From NCBI RefSeq assembly GCF_019645875.1, contig NZ_CP081000.1:1860001-1924000 (forward strand): a stretch of 64,000 nt of DNA, in the 5' to 3' direction. Below the pieces are notes generated by a model. That model searched no databases. It was not told where the DNA came from and was given only the letters and a program-made list of their open reading frames with translations. The first letter of the stretch is position 1, and every line of letters begins with the position of its first letter. Shown piece by piece: positions 1 through 11,329 of the stretch. This DNA comes from Mycolicibacterium senegalense (GTDB lineage: Bacteria > Actinomycetota > Actinomycetes > Mycobacteriales > Mycobacteriaceae). The translations under genes and the position numbers were made by a program.

Positions 1-30
1 TTCTTTTGAAACTCATTTTTGGTTTTTGTG

Positions 31-3152
<3,122 letters not shown>

Positions 3153-3304
3153 AACCCACAAACACCAACTGTGTGGGTTTCAAGTAAGAACACACATCTG
3201 TCTCGCAACCACAATCCATAAACACCCACACACACTTGTGTCTGGAGTGCACCGCACCCCACCACCAAAACACAAAGGTTTACACTCAAAAACGAGTGAA
3301 TAAA
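3153..3304 (+). other. 23S-5S internal transcribed spacer
   Basis: Spacer between the two rRNA genes. It is rich in CACACA/TGTGTG stretches and contains short complementary segments (ACACCAACTGTGTGGGT) that could form RNase III-type processing stems. No gene is seen. Confidence 0.8.
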
Positions 3305-3420
3305 GTTACGGCGGTCCATAGCGGCAGGGAAACGCCCGGTCCCATCCCGAACCCGGAAGCTAAGCCTGCCAGCGCCGATGATACTACCCACACGGGTGGA
3401 AAAGTAGGACACCGCCGAAC
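3305..3420 (+). rRNA. rrf: 5S ribosomal RNA
   Basis: Starts GTTACGGCGGTCCATAGCG and contains the hallmark segments CCCGGTCCCATCCCGAACC and GGAAGCTAAGCC. The terminal helix pairs GGCGG near the 5' end with CCGCC near the 3' end. Length of about 116 nt fits mycobacterial 5S. It is the last gene of the rrn operon, and a strong hairpin follows. Confidence 0.95.
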
Positions 3421-3431
3421 ACACATTAAGA

Positions 3432-3466
3432 CCCGAGCCCTCCAATCACCGATTGGAGGGCTCGGG
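3432..3466 (+). terminator. rrn operon terminator hairpin
   Basis: A perfect 16-bp inverted repeat (CCCGAGCCCTCCAATC / GATTGGAGGGCTCGGG) with a 3-nt loop, 12 nt after 5S rRNA. There is no long U tract, only a weak TTGTGTATT, which is common for mycobacterial terminators. It also lies downstream of the convergent ogt gene, so it may act on both strands. Confidence 0.85.
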
Positions 3467-3526
3467 CAGTTGTGTATTGGAGGCGTTTTCAACTCCGTCG
3501 AAGAATTGAGAAACGCCCCTATTTCT

Positions 3527-4021
3527 TCAATTGAACAGAGCCGGTGTCGTTCGGCTTCTCTCCAATTCCAACAACGCCCGCTTGCGGTCCAGGCCGCCGC
3601 CGTAACCGGTGAGGCTGCCATTCGCTCCGATCACCCGATGGCACGGGACGATGATTCCGATCGGGTTGTGCCCGTTCGCCAGGCCGACTGCCCGGAAGGC
3701 GCTCGGTGATCCGATCTGCCGGGCGATCTCTCCGTATGAGCAGGTTTCTCCGTAGGGAATGGCCTGCAGGGCCTGCCACACGCGGCGCTGAAACTGTGTT
3801 CCCACCATGTCGAGTTCGAGGTCGAATTCGGTGCGTTCGCCGACGAAATACTCTGACAGCTGCTCGACGGCTTCGCCGAACGCGGTGTCGTCGGCTTCCC
3901 AGCCTTCGCGACTCGGCTCATAGGTCTGGTCGACCATCCGCAGGTGCATCAGCTTTCCGTCCCGGCCTGCGAGCGTAAGGAGGCCGACTGGACTGTCCAT
4001 GGTGCGGTATTGCAGCGTCAT
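3527..4021 (-). CDS. ogt: methylated-DNA-protein cysteine methyltransferase
   Basis: Suicide repair protein of 164 aa that moves the alkyl group from O6-alkylguanine onto its own cysteine. The active-site motif IVPCHRVIG places the acceptor at Cys127; the helix-turn-helix segment around residues 95-120 (SYGEIARQIG...AFRAVG) and the glycine-rich GSLTGYGGGLDRK tail are all present. The chosen ATG overlaps the stop of the upstream adaA-alkA gene (ATGA), so the two are co-translated. A longer in-frame reading exists but runs antisense to coding sequence of the neighbour. Same order as Rv1317c-Rv1316c in M. tuberculosis. Length is typical of Ogt. Confidence 0.95.
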   Translation of the reverse strand: MTLQYRTMDSPVGLLTLAGRDGKLMHLRMVDQTYEPSREGWEADDTAFGEAVEQLSEYFVGERTEFDLELDMVGTQFQRRVWQALQAIPYGETCSYGEIARQIGSPSAFRAVGLANGHNPIGIIVPCHRVIGANGSLTGYGGGLDRKRALLELERSRTTPALFN

Positions 4022-5508
4022 GACTTCTCCTGTCGATCGTGCGGGGACCACCGGTTCACCGCGTGGTCCAGTGTGGTCCAAAGATGTTGTGCCGCATACG
4101 CCCGCCACGGCCGCCATCGCGTGCTGTGTTCGACCAGCCCGTCCGGCGCGAGGCCGAGGTGCTCGGCAGCCGCGCGGACACCGAGATCGGTCGCCGGGAA
4201 GGCGTCTGGATCGCCGAGTCCGCGCATGGCGATCACCTCCGTGGTCCATGGACCCACCCCGGGTAACGCGAGCAGCTGTTCGCGGGCCTGCTCCCAATCG
4301 CACCCGGGATCGAGGGTCAGGTCGCCGGCCGCGATGGCGGCTACCAAAGCTGTGACGGTCCGCTTCCTGGATGCCGGCATCGCCAGGTCATCGGGATCGA
4401 GGCCGACGAGCTCGGCGGTGCTCGGAAAGGCATGGGTCAGACCTCCGCCCTCGTCGGAGATCGCGGTTCCGTGGCGGGCGACGAGGCGGCCGACGTGGGT
4501 GCCTGCCGCTTTGATCGAGACCTGTTGCCCGATCACCACTCTGAGTGCGAGTTCAGCTTCGTCGACGGTGCGTGGAATGCGTTGCCCGGGTGCCTTCGCC
4601 ACCACGGCCGCGAGGTGAACGTCATCCTGGAGCGCATCGATGACGGCTTCGGGATCGGCGTCGAGATCAAGCAGGCGCCGGCATCGGGCGATGGCGGCCG
4701 CCAGATCGCGGAAGTCGTCGAGCACCAACTGGCAGCGGACATGATCGGGATGAGGCGTCAGGCCCACCACGCCGTACCCGTGTGGCAGCCGCAGGGTGCG
4801 CCGGTACTCGCCGTCGCGGACCTCCTCGACTCCCGGCACCGCGCTGGCCGCCAGATGGCCGAACATGCCCTCGTATGCGAATGGGGTGCGCACCGGCAGT
4901 CGCAGGGACAGGACGCCGGGAGCAGGAGCATCGGAGGAGAACCGGGCGCGCGCCCGGACGCGCAGCTGGGTCGGCGTCAGATCGCACACCGCACGTACGG
5001 TGTCGTTGAACTGTCTGATGCTGGCGAACCCCGCGGCGAACGCCACGTCGGCGAACGGCAGTTCGGTGGTCTCGATCAATACGCGGGCGGTCTGGGTACG
5101 TTGCGCCCGGGCCAGGGCCAGCGGATTCGCGCCGAGTTCGGCCTGCAAGATGCGCTGCAACTGCCGACTGGTGTACCCGACGCGGGCGGCCAGTCCGGTC
5201 ACGCCTTCGCGGTCCACGGTGCCATCGGCGATCAGCCGCATGCAGCGGGCGACGATATCGCCGCGCACGTTCCATTCAGGCGAGCCAGGCGAGGCGTCGG
5301 GGCGGCAGCGCTTGCACGCCCGGAAGCCGGCGGCTTGGGCGGCGGCGGCGGTCGGGTAGAAACGCATGTTGCGGGCGAACGGCGGCCGCACCGGGCAACT
5401 GGGGCGGCAGTAGATACCCGTGGTGAGCACCGCGGTGACGAACCAGCCGTCAAACCGTGCGTCCTTTGACTGGACTGCCCGGTAGCAGCGGTCGAAATCC
5501 TCGTGCAT
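4018..5508 (-). CDS. alkA: Ada regulatory domain-AlkA DNA glycosylase fusion
   Basis: 496-aa fusion of an Ada-type methyl acceptor/activator with 3-methyladenine DNA glycosylase II. Residues 1-75 hold four zinc-binding cysteines (Cys34, Cys38, Cys65, Cys68); in Ada proteins the first is methylated by phosphotriesters and turns the protein into an activator. Residues of about 85-185 are an AraC-type double HTH (VTGLAARVGYTSRQLQRIL; FADVAFAAGFASIRQFN). The rest is AlkA: an N-terminal beta domain, then helix-hairpin-helix LPGVGPWTTEVI and the catalytic Asp in FPATDLGV. Overlaps ogt by 4 bp, an adaptive-response operon. Probably autoregulated by methylation damage. Confidence 0.95.
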   Translation of the reverse strand: MHEDFDRCYRAVQSKDARFDGWFVTAVLTTGIYCRPSCPVRPPFARNMRFYPTAAAAQAAGFRACKRCRPDASPGSPEWNVRGDIVARCMRLIADGTVDREGVTGLAARVGYTSRQLQRILQAELGANPLALARAQRTQTARVLIETTELPFADVAFAAGFASIRQFNDTVRAVCDLTPTQLRVRARARFSSDAPAPGVLSLRLPVRTPFAYEGMFGHLAASAVPGVEEVRDGEYRRTLRLPHGYGVVGLTPHPDHVRCQLVLDDFRDLAAAIARCRRLLDLDADPEAVIDALQDDVHLAAVVAKAPGQRIPRTVDEAELALRVVIGQQVSIKAAGTHVGRLVARHGTAISDEGGGLTHAFPSTAELVGLDPDDLAMPASRKRTVTALVAAIAAGDLTLDPGCDWEQAREQLLALPGVGPWTTEVIAMRGLGDPDAFPATDLGVRAAAEHLGLAPDGLVEHSTRWRPWRAYAAQHLWTTLDHAVNRWSPHDRQEKS

Positions 5509-5589
5509 GCGCTCAACGATGGCACGGCAACCGGCGCTTCACTAGCGGAAAAACGACATGGTCGTGCGAATGCGTACTTCCTCCGGCGC

Positions 5590-7197
5590 TCAGACCGGCA
5601 CGGCCACCTGTGTCGGTTCGCCGAGTCCGCGCAGGGTCACGGATTCACCCAGAGACCAACGGGCCCTCTCGGTTTCGGAGGCATTGGCGATCGTGTCCGA
5701 TGAAGCGACCAGATGCCCGGGCACTTGCTTGGAGAAGTCGCACAGCCGCGCTGCCTCGTTGACCGGTTCTCCGATCACGGTGTATTCGAAGCGTTGCTTG
5801 GCCCCGACGTTGCCCGCCACCACCTGGCCGGCGGCCACCCCGATACCCGCGTTGAGCTCGGGCACTTCCGCTCGTAGCCGCCGGGCAATCGCCCGTGCGG
5901 CGGCCAACGCCTCATCCTCGGGATTGGGCAGCGAGACCGGTGCGCCGAACACCGCCAGTATCGCGTCCCCCTCGAACTTGTTGACCAGCCCGCGGTGGTT
6001 GTCGATCTCGTCGACGATGACCGCGAAGAAACGGTTGAGCAGATCGACCACCTCGACCGCGGGCCGCGTGGTGACCAACTGCGTCGAGCCGATGACGTCC
6101 ACGAAAATCACGGCGGCATGGCGTTCCTCGCCGCCGAGCACGGGCTTCTCCTGCTCGGCCAGCGCTGCGACTTCACGACCGACGTGACGGCCGAACAGGT
6201 CTCGGACCCGTTCGCGCTCGCGCAGACCGTTCACCATCGAGTTGAATCCGCGCTGTAGCTGGCCGAGTTCGGTGCCGTCGAACACCACCAGGTTGGTATC
6301 GAGATCACCTTTCTCGACACGATTGAGCGCGGCCCGCACCACGCGGATCGGGGTTGCGGTCAGGTAGGACAGGATCCACATCAGCAAGAAACCGAATATC
6401 AAGGCGAATGAGCCGAGACCGATGACGGCGTAAGCGAATTGGGTCGGCGTCAGATTGTTCAGCGTCACGGAGAACATCGCCGCCAACATGATTCCCACGA
6501 TCGGAACCCCCGAGCTCAGGGCCCACACCACCATGGTGCGGCCCATGATGCCCGGAGCCAGCCGGATCGGCGGCGGGCCTGCCTCCAGAGCTTGCGCAGC
6601 GACCGGTCGAAGTGCGAACTCGGTGAACAGATGACAGCTGACCGACACCACGATGCCGGGAAAACTGATCCCCAGTAAGAACTTCGGGATGTAGTTGGTG
6701 TCCGCCAGACCGTAGAGCGTCGTCAAAAGCGCGGTGCCCACACCCCAGAGGACCAGCAGCACGCGGGTCAGCCGGAACGGGGCGAGGAAAGTGTTGCGCT
6801 GGTCGGCGACGGTTGGCGGGCGTTCTTCGATGGCCCAGCGCACGTTGTCGATCACCCGGGTGGTCGCCCAGAACACTCCCACGATCAATGCCGTGGCGAT
6901 GTAGACCGGGGCCACGATGAAGGTGATCCAGCGGACCGAAGGTTCGAAAACGGGGGGAGCTGGGAACAGCACCGTGACGATGAACATCGAGATGCCGATG
7001 CCGAGCAGGTTCACCAGGATCACGAACGTCGTCAGGATGGCCTGGATGCGCACCCGGCGGCGGCGCTGGCTTTCCGATACCCGGCCCAGCACCCACGAAC
7101 CGTATTCCGGTGTGGTCGCCGGGAGCCGGCTGCTCTGGCGGGTGACACCTTCAAGGACTCGGCCCAGCCGTCGTGCCAGCGATTTGTCGGAGTTCAT
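5590..7197 (-). CDS. membrane adenylate cyclase, class III, HAMP domain
   Basis: 535-aa membrane protein resembling Rv1318c-Rv1320c, the cyclases found next to alkA in M. tuberculosis. Six hydrophobic segments occupy about residues 50-285 in an N-terminal membrane anchor, followed by a HAMP linker ([20 protein letters not shown]) and a class III catalytic domain from about residue 350. Catalytic elements are visible: the metal Asp in [10 protein letters not shown], the second metal site in [13 protein letters not shown] and the NEAARL segment. It should make cAMP from ATP; membrane or redox input through the anchor and HAMP is inferred. M. tuberculosis has three tandem copies here, this genome has one. 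Transcribed divergently from nucS. Confidence 0.93.
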   Translation of the reverse strand: MNSDKSLARRLGRVLEGVTRQSSRLPATTPEYGSWVLGRVSESQRRRRVRIQAILTTFVILVNLLGIGISMFIVTVLFPAPPVFEPSVRWITFIVAPVYIATALIVGVFWATTRVIDNVRWAIEERPPTVADQRNTFLAPFRLTRVLLVLWGVGTALLTTLYGLADTNYIPKFLLGISFPGIVVSVSCHLFTEFALRPVAAQALEAGPPPIRLAPGIMGRTMVVWALSSGVPIVGIMLAAMFSVTLNNLTPTQFAYAVIGLGSFALIFGFLLMWILSYLTATPIRVVRAALNRVEKGDLDTNLVVFDGTELGQLQRGFNSMVNGLRERERVRDLFGRHVGREVAALAEQEKPVLGGEERHAAVIFVDVIGSTQLVTTRPAVEVVDLLNRFFAVIVDEIDNHRGLVNKFEGDAILAVFGAPVSLPNPEDEALAAARAIARRLRAEVPELNAGIGVAAGQVVAGNVGAKQRFEYTVIGEPVNEAARLCDFSKQVPGHLVASSDTIANASETERARWSLGESVTLRGLGEPTQVAVPV

Positions 7198-7244
7198 TGT
7201 GGCGCCAGCCTAGTTCGTCCGGGGATGCCCTTAAGGTGGTTCGG

Positions 7245-7916
7245 GTGCGCCTCGTGATTGCCCAGTGCACCGTCGACTACGTCGGGCGGCTGACCGCCCA
7301 TCTACCTTCGGCCCGCAGGCTGTTGTTGTTCAAGTCCGACGGTTCGGTCAGTGTCCATGCCGACGATCGCGCCTACAAGCCGCTGAACTGGATGAGTCCG
7401 CCCTGCTGGCTCACCGAGAGCGACAGCGACGGTGTGCCGGTGTGGGTGGTCGAGAACAAGGCCGGTGAACAGTTGCGGATCACGGTCGAGGACGTCGAGC
7501 ACGATTCCAGCCATGAGCTGGGCGTCGATCCGGGCTTGGTGAAGGACGGCGTGGAGGCGCATCTGCAAGTCCTGCTGGCCGAGCATGTCGAGCTGCTGGG
7601 TGCCGGTTACACCTTGGTGCGCCGGGAATACCCCACCGCGATCGGCCCGGTCGACCTCATGTGCCGGGACGAGCTCGGCCGCTCGGTGGCCGTGGAGATC
7701 AAACGCCGCGGGGAGATCGACGGCGTCGAACAGCTGACGCGCTACCTCGAACTGCTCAACCGCGACACCGTGCTGGCTCCGGTGACGGGCGTGTTCGCCG
7801 CCCAACAGATCAAGCCGCAGGCCCGAACGCTGGCTACTGACCGTGGAATCCGCTGCGTGACACTGGATTACGACCAGATGCGGGGCATGGACAGCGACGA
7901 GTATCGGCTGTTCTGA
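7245..7916 (+). CDS. nucS: mismatch endonuclease NucS (EndoMS)
   Basis: 223-aa endonuclease that gives actinobacteria non-canonical mismatch repair, cutting both strands at G-T, G-G and T-T mismatches. The N-terminal DNA-binding half has [19 protein letters not shown]; the C-terminal RecB-like nuclease has GPVDLMC...[13 protein letters not shown], supplying the D...ExK catalytic residues, and QQIKPQA. The C terminus MDSDEYRLF is a conserved tail thought to contact the beta clamp. The GTG start giving MRLVIAQ matches the mycobacterial start as I recall it; a GTG three codons upstream is possible. It stands divergent to the cyclase and 1 bp upstream of the next small gene. Confidence 0.96.
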   Translation: MRLVIAQCTVDYVGRLTAHLPSARRLLLFKSDGSVSVHADDRAYKPLNWMSPPCWLTESDSDGVPVWVVENKAGEQLRITVEDVEHDSSHELGVDPGLVKDGVEAHLQVLLAEHVELLGAGYTLVRREYPTAIGPVDLMCRDELGRSVAVEIKRRGEIDGVEQLTRYLELLNRDTVLAPVTGVFAAQQIKPQARTLATDRGIRCVTLDYDQMRGMDSDEYRLF

Positions 7917-7917
7917 G

Positions 7918-8199
7918 ATGCGTCGTCGGCCCCGTGAACACCGCCGGTTGGCGCCGCTGCCGCCGTCGCGACGAGTCGAGACGGGGCCTGACGGCTACGA
8001 CTACGAAGTGCGGACAGTGGCCGCATCGCGTGCGGTGAAGGTTTATCGATGCCCCGGGTGCGACCAAGAGATCCGCGTGGCCACCGCGCACGTGGTGGTG
8101 CTGCCGATCGACGTCGGCGACGTCGACGACCGCAGGCACTGGCACACCGGCTGCTGGGCGAACCGGGCCAATCGGCGCCCGACGAGAAAGTGGTCCTGA
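7918..8199 (+). CDS. small zinc-ribbon-like protein (Rv1322 family)
   Basis: 93-aa basic protein starting one base after the nucS stop, so it is co-transcribed and probably translationally coupled. It has an arginine-rich N-terminal tail (residues 1-30), a CPGC pair at about 44-47, and a later HWHTGCW segment. Two cysteines plus His/Cys suggest a single zinc site. It corresponds by position to Rv1322 of M. tuberculosis. The biochemical role is unknown. Coupling to nucS makes an accessory role in nucleic-acid handling worth considering, but that is inference. Confidence 0.85.
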   Translation: MRRRPREHRRLAPLPPSRRVETGPDGYDYEVRTVAASRAVKVYRCPGCDQEIRVATAHVVVLPIDVGDVDDRRHWHTGCWANRANRRPTRKWS

Positions 8200-8203
8200 G
8201 CGG

Positions 8204-8677
8204 TCAGTGCTCGTCTGCGGAGTGTTCCACCAGCTCGATCAGCACGCCGCCGGCGTCCTTGGGGTGGATGAAATTGATGCGCGAGTTCGCGGTGCCCTTG
8301 CGGGGGGCGTCGTAGAGGAGCCGAACACCTTGACTGCGCAGGCGCTCACTGAGCGCGTCGATGTCACTGGTCCGATACGCCAGCTGCTGCAGGCCGGGGC
8401 CGCTGCGATCGATGAACTTGGCAATCGTCGACTGCTCGTTCAACGGCGCCAACAGCTGGATCTGGGCGCTGCCCTTGGCGGCGCCGCGCACCGAGAGCAT
8501 CGCCTCGCGGACGCCCTGCTCCTCGTTGACCTCCTCGTGGAGGACGATCATGCCGAGATGGTCGTGGTACCACTTCGCGGCGGCATCGAGATCGGGAACC
8601 GCGATTCCGACGTGATCGATCGCCGTCACCAGTGCGGAAGCGAGCGCGGGACGGGCATCAACCTGATCGGCGGTCAT
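8204..8677 (-). CDS. mce: methylmalonyl-CoA epimerase
   Basis: 157-aa vicinal-oxygen-chelate protein that interconverts (S)- and (R)-methylmalonyl-CoA, linking propionyl-CoA carboxylase to the mutase. Two VOC repeats are visible: AIDHVGIAVPDLDAA (metal His) and LQQLAYRTSDIDAL, with the final metal Glu in GGVLIELVE. The ATG giving MTADQVDARP is chosen because the longer frame covers the divergent fadA4 promoter. Equivalent to Rv1322A. Convergent with the zinc-ribbon gene and divergent from fadA4. A split acyl-CoA mutase that would use its product type lies at the right end of the window. Confidence 0.93.
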   Translation of the reverse strand: MTADQVDARPALASALVTAIDHVGIAVPDLDAAAKWYHDHLGMIVLHEEVNEEQGVREAMLSVRGAAKGSAQIQLLAPLNEQSTIAKFIDRSGPGLQQLAYRTSDIDALSERLRSQGVRLLYDAPRKGTANSRINFIHPKDAGGVLIELVEHSADEH

Positions 8678-8714
8678 AACGCAACGGTAACCTTTCCTTG
8701 AACGTTCGCGTATG

Positions 8715-8730
8715 TGTGATCGGCCACACA
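8715..8730. promoter_or_regulatory. CRP-like palindrome between mce and fadA4
   Basis: TGTGATCGGCCACACA matches the mycobacterial CRP consensus TGTGA-N6-TCACA at all but one of ten defined positions. It lies in the 82-bp divergent promoter region, 30 bp before the fadA4 ATG and about 38 bp before the mce start. Assignment to Crp/Cmr is inference from the motif. Confidence 0.5.
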
Positions 8731-8759
8731 GATTTACTGAGTACCCACTGGAGGTAGGA

Positions 8760-9938
8760 ATGACAACGTCGGTGATCGTTGCTGGAGCGCGTACTCCGGT
8801 GGGCAAGTTGATGGGCTCGCTCAAAGACTTCTCGGGCAGTGATCTGGGCGCGATCGCGATCCGTGGCGCGCTGGAGAAGGCGAAGGTCGACGCTTCGCTG
8901 GTGGACTACGTGATCATGGGTCAGGTGCTGACCGCGGGCGCCGGCCAGATGCCGGCGCGCCAGTCGGCGGTGGCCGCGGGCATTCCCTGGGATGTGCCTG
9001 CGCTGAGCATCAACAAGATGTGCCTGTCGGGTATCGATGCGATCGCCCTGGCCGATCAGCTGATCCGGGCCGGTGAGTTCGAGGTGGTCGTGGCCGGTGG
9101 TCAGGAGTCGATGAGCCAGGCGCCGCACCTGCTGCCCAAGAGCCGTGAGGGCTACAAGTACGGCGATGCGACGCTGGTGGACCACCTGGCCTACGACGGC
9201 TTGCACGACGTGTTCACCGACCAGCCGATGGGTGCGCTGACCGAGCAGCGCAATGAGACCGACAAGTTCACCCGCGCAGAGCAGGACGAGTTCGCCGCCC
9301 AGTCGCACCAGAAGGCCGCCGCGGCATGGAAAGACGGGGTGTACGCCGACGAGGTGGTGCCGGTGTCGATCCCGCAGCGCAAGGGCGACCCGATCGAGTT
9401 CGCCGAGGACGAGGGCATCCGGGCCAACACCACCGCCGAATCGCTGGGTGGTCTGCGCCCGGCCTTCCGCAAGGACGGCACCATCACCGCCGGTTCGTCG
9501 TCGCAGATCTCCGACGGCGCGGCCGCGGTCGTGGTGATGAGCAAGGCCAAGGCGCAGGAGCTGGGTCTGGACTGGCTGTGTGAGATCGGTGCGCACGGTG
9601 TGGTCGCCGGGCCGGACTCCACGCTGCAGAGCCAGCCGGCCAACGCGATCAAGAAGGCTGTCGAGCGTGAGGGCATCAGTGTCGATCAGTTGGACATCCT
9701 CGAGATCAACGAGGCGTTCGCTGCGGTGTCGCTGGCCTCGACCAAGGAGCTCGGTGTCGATCCGGCCAAGGTGAACGTCAACGGTGGTGCCATCGCGATC
9801 GGCCACCCGATCGGTATGTCGGGCGCGCGCATCACGCTGCACGCCGCGCTGGAGCTGGCCCGCAAGGGTTCCGGCTACGCAGTGGCCGCGCTCTGTGGTG
9901 CCGGTGGCCAGGGCGATGCGCTGATCCTGCGTCGCTGA
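8760..9938 (+). CDS. fadA4: acetyl-CoA acetyltransferase (thiolase)
   Basis: 392-aa thiolase catalysing acetyl-CoA + acetyl-CoA to acetoacetyl-CoA or the reverse. The acyl-accepting Cys88 lies in [10 protein letters not shown]; the general-base histidine is in [10 protein letters not shown] near residue 350 and the second catalytic Cys in [10 protein letters not shown] at about 380. A good ribosome site, GGAGGTAGG, stands just before the ATG. Full length for a biosynthetic-type thiolase. Orthologous in position to Rv1323. A CRP-like site upstream suggests cAMP control. Confidence 0.96.
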   Translation: MTTSVIVAGARTPVGKLMGSLKDFSGSDLGAIAIRGALEKAKVDASLVDYVIMGQVLTAGAGQMPARQSAVAAGIPWDVPALSINKMCLSGIDAIALADQLIRAGEFEVVVAGGQESMSQAPHLLPKSREGYKYGDATLVDHLAYDGLHDVFTDQPMGALTEQRNETDKFTRAEQDEFAAQSHQKAAAAWKDGVYADEVVPVSIPQRKGDPIEFAEDEGIRANTTAESLGGLRPAFRKDGTITAGSSSQISDGAAAVVVMSKAKAQELGLDWLCEIGAHGVVAGPDSTLQSQPANAIKKAVEREGISVDQLDILEINEAFAAVSLASTKELGVDPAKVNVNGGAIAIGHPIGMSGARITLHAALELARKGSGYAVAALCGAGGQGDALILRR

Positions 9939-9999
9939 CAGCTAATCGACCACGCTTACCAACGACGCTGCGTAGTAGCTGGCCGTCGGCTGCGGCACA

Positions 10000-10395
10000 A
10001 TGGCGGCCATGACACGCTCCTTCGACCTGCGTACGGTTGCCGGCTGGTTCCGGCTCATCGCCCTTGCAGAGGCGGTCAGCTGGGCCGGACTGCTGGTAGG
10101 CATGTACTTCAAGTACCTGGGCACTCCGCGCACCGAGATCGGGGTCAAGGTGTTCGGTCCGATCCACGGGGGCGTCTTCGTGGCCTTCGTGGTGGCTGCG
10201 GTGTTGGTCGGATGGGCCCACAAGTGGGGCGTCGGTACCTGGATCCTGGCTTTGCTGGCCAGCATCGTGCCATTGGGCAGTGTGATCTTTGTCATGTGGG
10301 CTGATCGCACCGCGCGACTGGGCTCCGGGGAGCAACCGGCTGCCGCCTCGGCGCTGGTGTCGCAACCGGGCGACGCCGTGTCCGAAACGACGTGA
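10000..10395 (+). CDS. DUF3817 membrane protein
   Basis: 131-aa protein with three predicted membrane segments (about residues 18-38, 58-76 and 82-104): the DUF3817 fold. The pattern FRLIALAEAVSWAGLLVGMYFKY...GPIHGGVF is typical. Function unknown. A second family member sits at 34233-34577, so the window holds two paralogues. The start may be this ATG or the one nine bases later (MTRSFDL). It ends 13 bp before the thioredoxin-like gene, in the same direction. Confidence 0.85.
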   Translation: MAAMTRSFDLRTVAGWFRLIALAEAVSWAGLLVGMYFKYLGTPRTEIGVKVFGPIHGGVFVAFVVAAVLVGWAHKWGVGTWILALLASIVPLGSVIFVMWADRTARLGSGEQPAAASALVSQPGDAVSETT

Positions 10396-10408
10396 CAGAC
10401 TTGGTGAC

Positions 10409-11323
10409 GTGACTCGTCCACGACCTTCTGTCGGGCCGGCGCTGGCCGGCGCGGTTGACCTCTCGGCACTCAAGCAGCGACCCGCGGCGGGCGGCGGCAG
10501 CGGTGGCGGTACAGGCGGTCCCGGCGCTGCCGGAGGCCCGAATGTCACCGAGGTCAACGAAGCGAACTTCGAAGCCGAGGTGCTGGTCCGCTCAGGGCAG
10601 GTGCCGGTGGTGGTGCTGCTGTGGTCACCGCGCAGCGATTCCAGCGCCGCGTTGGGGGACACCCTGGCCGGTCTGGCGGCCGCCGACAACGGCAAATGGT
10701 CACTGGCACTGGTCAACGTCGACACCACGCCACGAGTGGCGCAGATGTTCGGCATTCAGGGTGTGCCCACCGTGGTCGCACTGGCCGGGGGACAGCCGAT
10801 CGCCAGCTTCCAGGGCTCGCAGCCGGCCGACGAACTTCGTCGCTGGGTCGACTCGTTGCTGCAGGCCACCGCAGGCAAGCTGACCGGTTCCGGTGACGAC
10901 GAGCCCGAGCAGGTCGACCCCGAGCTGGCGGCGGCCCGGACGCACCTGGACAACGGCGACTTCGCCGCCGCAGCGGCGGCCTATCAGGCCATCCTCGATG
11001 CTCAGCCCAACCACGCCGAGGCCAAGGGGGCCGTGCGCCAGATCGCCTTCCTGCAGCGGGCCAGCGCGCAACGCCCCGACGCGGTGGCCGCGGCCGAGGC
11101 CGCCCCCGATGACATCGAGGCGGCATTCGCCGCCGCCGACGCCGAGATCCTGGCCCAGAACGTGGCTGCGGCCTTTGACCGGCTGATCGCATTGATCAAG
11201 CGCACCGCCGGCGACGACCGGACCAAGGTGCGGACCCGGCTCGTCGAGCTGTTCGACCTGTTCGACCCGGCCGATCCCGAGGTGGTCGCCGGCCGCCGCA
11301 ACCTCGCCAACGCGCTCTACTAG
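10409..11323 (+). CDS. thioredoxin-fold/TPR protein, CnoX (YbbN)-like, no CXXC
   Basis: 304-aa cytosolic protein equivalent to Rv1324. Residues 15-45 are a Gly/Ala-rich linker; 46-155 a thioredoxin fold; the C-terminal half is alanine-rich helices of TPR type (AAAAYQAILDAQPNHAEA). In thioredoxins the first strand ends in WCGPC; here the matching place reads LLWSPRSDSSAAL, so both redox cysteines are gone and the protein cannot be a classical reductase. CnoX/YbbN proteins share this architecture and act as holdase co-chaperones. The GTG start is chosen because the longer frame overlaps the preceding gene. Confidence 0.88.
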   Translation: MTRPRPSVGPALAGAVDLSALKQRPAAGGGSGGGTGGPGAAGGPNVTEVNEANFEAEVLVRSGQVPVVVLLWSPRSDSSAALGDTLAGLAAADNGKWSLALVNVDTTPRVAQMFGIQGVPTVVALAGGQPIASFQGSQPADELRRWVDSLLQATAGKLTGSGDDEPEQVDPELAAARTHLDNGDFAAAAAAYQAILDAQPNHAEAKGAVRQIAFLQRASAQRPDAVAAAEAAPDDIEAAFAAADAEILAQNVAAAFDRLIALIKRTAGDDRTKVRTRLVELFDLFDPADPEVVAGRRNLANALY

Positions 11324-11329
11324 AGCGCG

